Shown here: positions 57,438 through 64,000 of the stretch, piece after piece
How the letters are laid out: every line of letters begins with the position of its first letter
Numbering within the stretch: the stretch's first letter is position 1
DNA from: Anaeromyxobacter dehalogenans 2CP-C
Lineage (GTDB): Bacteria; Myxococcota; Myxococcia; Myxococcales; Anaeromyxobacteraceae
NCBI RefSeq assembly: GCF_000013385.1
Contig: NC_007760.1
Location: 4,128,001-4,192,000, forward strand
Reading direction: 5' to 3'
Length of the DNA: 64,000 nucleotides
Made by a program: the position numbers and the translations under genes
The notes under the pieces: generated by a model
Database searches by the model: none
Seen by the model: only the letters and a program-made list of their open reading frames with translations
What the model was told of the DNA's origin: nothing

Positions 57438-58133
57438 ATGCAGCTCACCGAACGCGACGCGGCCCGCCTCCTCGGCGTCACCGAGGCCACCCTGCAGCGG
57501 TGGCTGAGGAGCGGCGAGCTCGCCGCCTCCCGGGTCAACGAGCAGTACCGCCTGAACAAGATCGACCTGCTCGAGTTCGCCTCCTCGCGCGGGCTGGAGA
57601 TCTCGCCCGACCTGCTCGCCGAGCTGGAGCAGCCGGCGCTGCCCAGCCTGGCGGAGGCGATCCGCGCCGGCGGCGTGCACCACGGCCTGGCGGGCGCCGA
57701 CAAGGCGGCCACGCTGCGCGACCTGGTGGACCGGCTCGCGCTCCCGCGCGAGGCCGATCGCGACCTGGTGCACCGGATGCTCCTCGCCCGCGAGGCGCTC
57801 GGCTCCACCGGCGTGGGGAACGGCATCGCCATCCCGCACGCGCGGAACCCCATCGTCCTGCACGTGGCCACGCCGGCGGTGGCCATCAGCTACCTCGACC
57901 GCCCGGTGGACTTCGAGGCGCTGGACGGGAAGCCGGTGCACACGCTCGTGCTGCTGGTGAGCCCGTCCACCCGCGCGCACCTGCACCTGCTCGCGCTGGT
58001 CGCCACGGCGCTCCGCGACCCGGGCGTGCTCGCGGCGCTCGACGCGCGCGCCGGGGTGGACGCGCTCCTCCCCGAGATCGAGCGGGTCGAGGCCGCCATC
58101 GCCGAGAAGCGCGCGGCGGCGAGGAAGCCATGA
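57438..58133 (+). CDS. HTH plus PTS EIIA (fructose type) protein
   Basis: 231 residues. The N-terminal excisionase/MerR-like HTH (LTERDAARLLGVTEATLQRWL) spans 1-55, joined to an EIIA-2 domain (~70-225) with the phospho-His134 in GNGIAIPHARNP. Such fused proteins can read the phosphorylation state of the PTS. A strong AAAGGAA site precedes the ATG. The stop overlaps the ATG of the following hydrogenase-type subunit gene (ATGA), tying this regulator to that operon. Confidence 0.85.
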   Translation: MQLTERDAARLLGVTEATLQRWLRSGELAASRVNEQYRLNKIDLLEFASSRGLEISPDLLAELEQPALPSLAEAIRAGGVHHGLAGADKAATLRDLVDRLALPREADRDLVHRMLLAREALGSTGVGNGIAIPHARNPIVLHVATPAVAISYLDRPVDFEALDGKPVHTLVLLVSPSTRAHLHLLALVATALRDPGVLAALDARAGVDALLPEIERVEAAIAEKRAAARKP

Positions 58134-60127
58134 CGCTCTACGTCGCCGCGCTCGCCGTGCTCGTGGCCGGCGGGCTCGCCGCCCTGGCCGTCTCCGCGCG
58201 CCCGCGCCTGGCGCTCGCGGTGGGGAGCGCCAGCGCCGCGCTGGGCTGCGCGCTCGGCCTCGCCGCCTCGCTCGCCGCGCTGCGCGCCCCGCCCGCCGCG
58301 CTCGACCTCCCCTGGCCGGTGCCCTTCGGCGCGCTGGCGCTCGGCCTCGACCCGCTCTCGGCCGCGTTCGCGACCGCGGTCTTCGCGCTCGGCCTTGCGG
58401 CCTCGATCTACGGCGCCGGCTACCTGCGCCCGCAGGCGGACCGCCGCGCCATGGGCCCGTTCGCGCTGTTCTTCGCGCTCACGCTCGCGAGCATGGCGCT
58501 CGTGGTGGCGGCGCGGCAGGCGGTGCTGTTCCTGGTGGCGTGGGAGGGCATGACCGCCGCGTCGTTCCTGCTCGTCGCCCACGAGCACGAGGACGCCTCG
58601 GTGCGCCGCGCCGCCCGCACCTACCTCGTGGCCTCGCACCTCGGCGCCGCGTTCCTGTTCGCGCTGTTCCTCGTGCTCGGGCGCGAGGCGGGGTCGCTCC
58701 GCTTCGAGGCGTTCGCCGCGCTCCGGGCCGGCGGCGCGCCCGCGGCGCTCCTGTTCCTGCTCGCGCTGGTCGGCTTCGGCACCAAGGCCGGCCTGGTGCC
58801 GCTGCACGTGTGGCTGCCCGAGGCGCACCCCGCCGCCCCGAGCCACGTCTCCGCGCTCATGTCCGGCGTGCTCGTGAAGATGGGCGTGTACGGCATCCTG
58901 CGGGTGCTGACGTTCCTGCCGCCCGCGCCGGCCTGGGCCGGGCTGCTGCTCGCCGGGGTGGGCCTGGCGGGCGCGCTCGCGGCGCTGGCGCTCGCGCTCG
59001 GGCAGCGCGACCTGAAGCGCGTGCTCGCCTACTCCACCGTCGAGAACGTGGGGATCGTCGCGCTCGCCGCGGGGCTGGGGCTGATCGGCGCCGCGTACCA
59101 CGCGCCGCTGGTGGCGGCGCTCGGCGTCACCGCCGCGCTGCTCCACGTCTGGAACCACGCGCTCATGAAGGGGCTCGCGTTCCTGGGCGCCGGGGCGCTG
59201 GTGCACGGGGCCGGCACGCGCGACCTGGAGCGGATGGGCGGGCTGCTCCGGCGGCTGCCGTGGACCGGCGGCCTGCTGGTGCTCGCCGCGGTGGCGCTGT
59301 GCGGGCTGCCCCCGCTGAACGGCTTCGTCTCGGAGTGGCTCGTGTACCTGGGCCTGCTGCAGGGCGGCAGCGGGACGGGCGGGCTGGCGCTGGCGGCGTG
59401 GCTCGCGCTCGCCGCGCTGGCGCTGGTGGGCGCGCTCGCCGCGGTGGTGTTCACCCGGCTCCTCGGCACCGCGCTCCTGGGCGAGCCGCGCAGCGAGGAG
59501 GCGGCGCACGCGCACGAGGCCGGGCCGCTCGTGCTCGCGCCGCTCGCGCTGCTCGGGGCCGGGAACGTGGCGCTGGCGCTGTTCCCGGCGCAGGCGGCCG
59601 CGCTGCTCGCGCCCGCCGCCGCGCAGGTCCTCGGGACCACCGAGGGCGAGGTGCTCGCCGCGCTCGCGCCCGCCACCGGCGCGCTCGCCGGGCCCATGCG
59701 CGCGGGCGTCCTGGTGCTGGTGGCGCTCGGCGGCGCGCTCGCGCTGGCGGCGCGGCGGCTGCGGGCGGGCCGCCCGGTGGCCACCTCGTCCACCTGGGGC
59801 TGCGGCTTCTCCGCGGCGAGCCCGCGCGTCCAGTACACCGCCGCCTCCTACGCGCAGCTCGCGCTGGCCGCGGCGGTCCCGCGCCCGCTCCGGCCGCGCG
59901 CGCGCCTGCGGCCGCCGGAGGGCGCGTTCCCGGCGGGCGCCTCGCTCGCGCTGGAGGGCGACGACCCGGCGCGCACCCGCGTGTTCGAGCCGGCGTTCCT
60001 GCGGGTGGGCGGCTGGTTCAGCCGGCTGCGCGGCTTCCAGCAGGCCCGCCTCAACCTCCAGCTCCTCTACACCGTCGCGGCGCTGCTCGGCCTCTCGGCG
60101 CTGCTCCTCCTCCGGTACGGTCCGTGA
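58130..60127 (+). CDS. hyfB: Group 4 hydrogenase membrane subunit, NuoL/HyfB-like
   Basis: 665 residues, ~16 membrane helices. The proton-translocating antiporter core has GFGTKAGLVPLHVWLPEAHPAAPSHVSALMSG with the lysine, and the ENVGI and HALMKGLAFLGAGALVHGAGTRDLE segments. C-terminal STWGCGFSAASPRVQYTAASY is the extension typical of HyfB/HycC-type subunits. It should pump H+ or Na+ driven by electron transfer to a hydrogenase module. ATGA overlap with the HTH-EIIA gene and GTGA overlap with the next gene. Confidence 0.85.
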   Translation: MTLYVAALAVLVAGGLAALAVSARPRLALAVGSASAALGCALGLAASLAALRAPPAALDLPWPVPFGALALGLDPLSAAFATAVFALGLAASIYGAGYLRPQADRRAMGPFALFFALTLASMALVVAARQAVLFLVAWEGMTAASFLLVAHEHEDASVRRAARTYLVASHLGAAFLFALFLVLGREAGSLRFEAFAALRAGGAPAALLFLLALVGFGTKAGLVPLHVWLPEAHPAAPSHVSALMSGVLVKMGVYGILRVLTFLPPAPAWAGLLLAGVGLAGALAALALALGQRDLKRVLAYSTVENVGIVALAAGLGLIGAAYHAPLVAALGVTAALLHVWNHALMKGLAFLGAGALVHGAGTRDLERMGGLLRRLPWTGGLLVLAAVALCGLPPLNGFVSEWLVYLGLLQGGSGTGGLALAAWLALAALALVGALAAVVFTRLLGTALLGEPRSEEAAHAHEAGPLVLAPLALLGAGNVALALFPAQAAALLAPAAAQVLGTTEGEVLAALAPATGALAGPMRAGVLVLVALGGALALAARRLRAGRPVATSSTWGCGFSAASPRVQYTAASYAQLALAAAVPRPLRPRARLRPPEGAFPAGASLALEGDDPARTRVFEPAFLRVGGWFSRLRGFQQARLNLQLLYTVAALLGLSALLLLRYGP

Positions 60128-62088
60128 CCTCCGCGCTCGCCCTCGGCGCCATCGCCCTCACCGCCGCGAGCGGGCTCGCCGCGGCGCTGCCCGGCCTCCG
60201 CCCGGCGCGCGCGCAGGCGCTCGCGACCGCGGCGCTCTGCGCCGGCGCGGCGCTGGGCCTGGCCGCGGCGGCGGCGGCGCTGGCGGGGGGCGAGGCGGCG
60301 GCGGGCGGGGCGCTGCGGGTGGACGCGCTCTCCGGCCTGTTCCTCGTGCCGATCCTCGGCATCGGCGCCGCGGGCTCGGTGTACGGGCTGCGCTACTTCC
60401 CGCAGGCGGAGCGCGGGGCGCGCGCGGTGCGGCTCCAGGTCTTCTACGGGCTCGCGGTCGCCGGGATGGCGCTGCTCGTGTGCGCCGCCGACGCCATCGG
60501 CTTCCTGGTCGGCTGGGAGGTGATGGCGCTCGCGAACTTCTTCATGGTGCAGACCGAGGACGAGGATCCCTCGGTCCGGCGCGGCGCGTTCCTGTACCTC
60601 GCCGCCACCCACGCCGGCACGCTGGCGCTGTTCGCGCTGTTCGCGCTGCTGCGGCGCGAGGCGGGCAGCTTCGAGCTCGAGGCCATGGAGGGGCTGCGGC
60701 TCTCCGGCCCGACCGCCGCCGCGGTGCTCGCGCTCGCGGTGGCCGGCTTCGGCATGAAGGCCGGGCTCGTCCCGCTCCACTTCTGGCTCCCCCCGGCGCA
60801 CGCGGCCGCGCCCAGCCACGTGTCCGCGCTCATGTCCGGGGTGGTGGTGAAGACCGGCATCTACGGGCTGATGCGGGTGACGGGCCTGGTGGACGCGCCG
60901 CCCGAGTCCTGGGGCGTGGCGCTGCTCGCGCTGGGCGGCGTCTCGGCGGTGCTGGGCGTCGCGTTCGCGCTCGCGCAGCACGATCTCAAGCGGCTGCTCG
61001 CGTACCACACCGTGGAGAACGTCGGGATCATCGCGCTCGGGCTGGGCCTCGCGGTGCTGGGGCGCGCCCGCGGGATCCCGGCGCTGGTGGTCCTCGGGCT
61101 GGGCGGCGCCGGCCTGCACGTCGTCAACCACGCGCTGTTCAAGTCGCTCCTGTTCCTGGGCGCCGGCGCGGTGCACCACGCCACCGGCACCCGCGAGCTC
61201 GACCACCTGGGCGGCCTCGCGCGCGCCATGCCCCGCACCGCGCTGCTGTTCGTGGTCGGCGCCGCGGCCATCAGCGGGCTCCCGCCGCTGAACGGCTTCG
61301 CCTCCGAGTGGCTGGTCTACCTCGGGCTCCTCGACGGCCTGCGCCAGCCCGGGGGCGACCTGCTCGCCTACGTGACGCTGGGCGCGCCGGCGCTGGCGCT
61401 CGTGGGCGGGCTCGCCGCGGCCTGCTTCGCGAAGGTGGTCGGGGTGGTGTTCCTGGGCAGCCCGCGCAGCGAGCACGCGCGCGGCGCGCACGAGCCGCCC
61501 GCGGCCATGCTCGCGCCCATGGCGCTCCTCGCCGCCGCCTGCGCCGCCATCGGCCTGTTCCCGGCCGCGACCACCGCGCCGCTCGCCCGCGCCGCGGCCG
61601 CCTGGGCCCGGGTGGACCCCGCCCTGCTCGCCGCCCCGGCCGCGCGCGCGGCCGCCGGCGCCGCGCGGGTGAGCGCGGTGGCCGCCGTGCTGCTCGTGGC
61701 CGCGCTGGCCGTGGCCGCCTGGCGGCGCCGCCGCCTGGCCGGCCGGGTCGCGCCCGCCCAGCCGACCTGGGGCTGCGCCTTCGCCGCGCCGACCGCCCGC
61801 ATGCAGTACACCGGCTCGTCGCTCGCCGCGCTGCTGCTGGCGCGCTTCACCTGGGCCATCTTCCCGCGGCGCACCGAGCCGCGCCTCGAGGGTCCCTTCC
61901 CCGCGGCGGCGCCGTTCGCCACCGCGGTCCCGGACACGGTCCTCGACCTCGCCCTCCTCCCGGTGGCGCGCGCGTACGGCTGGCTCGCCGAGCGCGCGCG
62001 CCTCCTCTACCTCCGCCGGATCCAGTTCCAGATGCTGCTCGTGCTCCTGACGCTCCTCGCCGTCCTCGCCTGGGGGTTCGCGTGGTGA
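60124..62088 (+). CDS. Second NuoL/HyfB-like membrane subunit
   Basis: 654 residues from a GTG at 60124. A paralogue of the preceding protein: GFGMKAGLVPLHFWLPPAHAAAPSHVSALMSG, ENVGIIALGLG, HALFKSLLFLGAGAVHHATGTRELD and the same C-terminal TWGCAFAAPTARMQYT extension. Two consecutive HyfB-type genes mean the complex probably has two large antiporter subunits. Overlaps at both ends by stop-start codons confirm one transcript. Confidence 0.83.
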   Translation: MTSALALGAIALTAASGLAAALPGLRPARAQALATAALCAGAALGLAAAAAALAGGEAAAGGALRVDALSGLFLVPILGIGAAGSVYGLRYFPQAERGARAVRLQVFYGLAVAGMALLVCAADAIGFLVGWEVMALANFFMVQTEDEDPSVRRGAFLYLAATHAGTLALFALFALLRREAGSFELEAMEGLRLSGPTAAAVLALAVAGFGMKAGLVPLHFWLPPAHAAAPSHVSALMSGVVVKTGIYGLMRVTGLVDAPPESWGVALLALGGVSAVLGVAFALAQHDLKRLLAYHTVENVGIIALGLGLAVLGRARGIPALVVLGLGGAGLHVVNHALFKSLLFLGAGAVHHATGTRELDHLGGLARAMPRTALLFVVGAAAISGLPPLNGFASEWLVYLGLLDGLRQPGGDLLAYVTLGAPALALVGGLAAACFAKVVGVVFLGSPRSEHARGAHEPPAAMLAPMALLAAACAAIGLFPAATTAPLARAAAAWARVDPALLAAPAARAAAGAARVSAVAAVLLVAALAVAAWRRRRLAGRVAPAQPTWGCAFAAPTARMQYTGSSLAALLLARFTWAIFPRRTEPRLEGPFPAAAPFATAVPDTVLDLALLPVARAYGWLAERARLLYLRRIQFQMLLVLLTLLAVLAWGFAW

Positions 62089-63005
62089 ACGCGCCCATGG
62101 TCCTGCGCACCGCGCTGCACGTGGTCGCGCTGCTCGTCCTCCCGCCGCTGCTGCTCGGCGTGATCAACCGCGTGAAGTCGATCGTCGGCGGCCGCCGCGG
62201 CCCGCCGCTGCTCCAGCCGTACCTCGACCTCGCCAAGCTGCTGCGCAAGGGCGCGGTCTACAGCCGGACCACGACCTGGGTGTTCCGCGCCGGCCCGGTG
62301 ATCGGGCTCGCGGCGACCGCCTCCGCCGGCGTGCTCCTCTCCATGGGCGGCGCCCCCGCGCCCATCGCGTTCGCCGGCGACTTCGTCCTGTTCGCGTACC
62401 TGCTCGGCCTGGGCCGCTTCTTCACCGCGCTCGCCGCGCTCGACACCGGCTCGTCGTTCGAGGGGATGGGCGCCGCGCGCGAGGTGACGTTCGCGAGCCT
62501 GGCCGAGCCGGCGCTGTTCCTCTGCCTGCTGGTCCTGGCGCGCGCCACCGGCTCGCTCTCGCTCTCCGGCATGCTCGGCCCGGACCTCGACGCCGCCTGG
62601 TCCTCGGCCGCGCCCGGCCTGCTGCTCGCCGCCATCGGCCTGTTCGTGGTGGCGCTGGCCGAGTGCTCGCGCATCCCGGTGGACGACCCCAACACGCACC
62701 TCGAGCTCACCATGATCCACGAGGTGATGGTGCTCGACCACGGCGGGCCCGACCTGGCGCTGATCCTGTACGGCGCGGCCATGAAGCTGTTCCTGTTCGG
62801 CGCGCTGCTCTCGCGCCTGGTGCTCGGCCACGGCGCCGGCGCGCTCGCCTCGGAGGCGCTGTTCCTCCTCGGCGTGCTCGCGTTCGCGGTGGCGGTGGGC
62901 GTGGTCGAGTCGGTGATGGCCCGGCTGCGCATCGTGCGCGTGCCGCAGCTCCTGGTGGGCGCCTCGGTGCTGTCCGCCTTCGCGCTGGTCCTCCTGCTCC
63001 GGTGA
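62085..63005 (+). CDS. hyfC: NuoH/HycD/HyfC-like membrane subunit
   Basis: 306 residues from a GTG at 62085 (ATG at 62097 is an alternative). The NuoH family segments KSIVGGRRGPPLLQPYLDLAKLL, SRIPVDDPNTHLELTMIHEVMVLDHGGPDLAL and EGMGAAREVTFA are present. This subunit forms the connecting channel near the hydrogenase module, in the position of the quinone chamber of complex I. Eight helices. Confidence 0.88.
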   Translation: MNAPMVLRTALHVVALLVLPPLLLGVINRVKSIVGGRRGPPLLQPYLDLAKLLRKGAVYSRTTTWVFRAGPVIGLAATASAGVLLSMGGAPAPIAFAGDFVLFAYLLGLGRFFTALAALDTGSSFEGMGAAREVTFASLAEPALFLCLLVLARATGSLSLSGMLGPDLDAAWSSAAPGLLLAAIGLFVVALAECSRIPVDDPNTHLELTMIHEVMVLDHGGPDLALILYGAAMKLFLFGALLSRLVLGHGAGALASEALFLLGVLAFAVAVGVVESVMARLRIVRVPQLLVGASVLSAFALVLLLR

Positions 63006-63009
63006 CCCC

Positions 63010-63657
63010 GTGACCAACCTCACCGACCTCGTCTTCATCCTCGTCGTCGTCATCGACTTCTTCCTGCTCGCCTCGAGCCGGCTCGGCGCCGCCATCCGCG
63101 CGGTCGCCACGCAGGGCGCGCTGCTCGCGGCCCTGCCGCTGCTGCTGCTGGAGGGCGGCCACCAGGTCGGCCACGTCCTGCTGCTCGCGGCCGGGGCGCT
63201 CGCCATCAAGGGCGCGCTCATCCCCTGGCTCATGTTCCGCGCCATCCGCGAGGCGTCCATCCGCCGCGAGATGGAGCCCATCGTCGGCTTCGTCCCGTCG
63301 ATGGTGCTGGGCGGCATCGGGGTGGCGCTCGCGTTCGCGTTCTCCAGCCGCCTGCCGCTCCCGGGCGGCGAGGCGCACCCGTACCTGGTCCCGACCGCGC
63401 TCTCGACCGTGTGGGCGGGGATGCTGCTGGTGGTCTCGCGCAAGAAGGCCGTCAACCAGGTGCTGGGGTTCCTGGTGCTGGAGAACGGCGTCTACGTCTT
63501 CGGCCTGCTGCTCACCGGGATCATGCCGGTGATGGTGGAGGCGGGCGTGCTGCTCGACCTGTTCGCCGCCGTGTTCGTCATGGGCATCGTCATGTTCCAC
63601 ATCAACCGCGAGTTCGCCTCGCTCGACACCGAGAAGCTCTCGGCGCTGAAGGACTGA
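63010..63657 (+). CDS. hyfE: HyfE-like membrane subunit
   Basis: 215 residues from a GTG. Multiple helices; NuoK-like elements (KKAVNQVLGFLVLENGVYVFGLLLTGIMPVMVEAGVLLDLFAAVFVMGIVMFHI) with the Glu in LEN and in VEAGVLLDLF. E. coli HyfE is of similar size. Follows hyfC after 4 bases. Confidence 0.82.
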   Translation: MTNLTDLVFILVVVIDFFLLASSRLGAAIRAVATQGALLAALPLLLLEGGHQVGHVLLLAAGALAIKGALIPWLMFRAIREASIRREMEPIVGFVPSMVLGGIGVALAFAFSSRLPLPGGEAHPYLVPTALSTVWAGMLLVVSRKKAVNQVLGFLVLENGVYVFGLLLTGIMPVMVEAGVLLDLFAAVFVMGIVMFHINREFASLDTEKLSALKD

Positions 63658-63663
63658 CCGCGC

Positions 63664-64000
63664 ATGGTGCTCCTCATCGCCGCCCCGCTCGCGCTCGCGC
63701 TGGTCGCGTTCGCGATGCCCTCCGCCCGGCGCCGCCCGCTGGTGCTCCTCGCCGGCGCGCTGGTCCACGCCGCCGGCGTCCTGGCGCTGCTCGCCGCGCC
63801 CCCGCCCGCCCGCGAGGGCGCCTGGCTCGCGTTCGACCCGCTCGCGCGCGTGACGCTCCTCACCGCCACCGCGCTGTTCCTCGCCTCGGCGGTGTACGCG
63901 CAGGGCTACCTGGCCCGCCGCGCCGATCGCGACAACCGCGTGTTCGTGGGCGGCCTGCTGGTGCTGCTCTCGGCCATGACCACGGTGGCGCTCTCGCACC
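63664..64000 (+). CDS. hyfF: HyfF-like membrane subunit, 3' end outside window
   Basis: 112 codons visible from an ATG at 63664; the frame is still open at base 64000. The N-terminal helices (MVLLIAAPLALALVAFAM, LARVTLLTATALFLASAVYAQGYL) match the start of NuoM/HyfF-type subunits. The gene directly follows hyfE, continuing the hyf-like order E-F. Confidence 0.75.
   Translation, partial: MVLLIAAPLALALVAFAMPSARRRPLVLLAGALVHAAGVLALLAAPPPAREGAWLAFDPLARVTLLTATALFLASAVYAQGYLARRADRDNRVFVGGLLVLLSAMTTVALSH

Overview
The window is very GC-rich and reads as the chromosome of a myxobacterium, most likely Anaeromyxobacter. This rests on the mglBA polarity module next to recR-ybaB-dnaX, a Ser/Thr kinase / FHA / sigma-54 activator cluster, DUF4388, PEGA and MopE-like proteins, and the codon use. 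The genus is inferred; no search was run.

Layout. 1-5150: two SCPU-type secreted pilin-like proteins, a periplasmic cyclophilin, an aquaporin flanked by a decapitated and a complete mscL, a methyltransferase, and a frameshifted PcfJ-like gene. 5268-11125: a giant DUF3857/transglutaminase/TPR protein, a lipoprotein, RNase P RNA and endonuclease III. 11462-18426: pssA-pgpA-cinA, two small unknown genes and a three-part protease/propeller/barrel protein.

18503-31638 is an accessory island replacing two neighbouring DNA-recombination genes. recA is cut after codon 26-27 by a ~5.0-kb element (19456-24447) bounded by a perfect 16-bp direct repeat. The element carries a large serine recombinase broken by an in-frame amber codon, an sce7726-family nuclease-like protein, a beta-family protein and a winged-helix regulator. 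comM, immediately upstream of recA, is split by a second, decayed element (~25273-31437), and its central part with Walker A is lost. That element holds an unrecognised cytosolic/membrane protein pair, a secreted HNH nuclease, a methyltransferase-nuclease fusion under an inverted-repeat operator, cysteine-motif mini-proteins, and the tail of another serine recombinase.

31790-39539 is core genome: family 5 uracil-DNA glycosylase, a TPR lipoprotein, mglBA, recR, ybaB, dnaX, SRP RNA, two serine tRNAs and tadA. 39794-57421: a large MopE/Big-1 lipoprotein, a radical SAM/B12 protein, a DsbA-type lipoprotein, a DUF4388 protein, truD, and envelope and signalling genes (GAF, OmpA/TSP3, GlsB, beta-helix, PEGA, Ser/Thr kinase, FHA, sigma-54 activator). 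57438-64000: an HTH-EIIA gene coupled to the membrane arm of a group 4 (Hyf/Hyc-like) hydrogenase complex: two NuoL-like subunits, a NuoH-like subunit, HyfE and the start of HyfF. The window ends inside this operon.

The best candidates for undescribed biology are the recA-targeting element with its sce7726/beta pair, and the two-gene cytosolic/membrane operon at 25590-27058.
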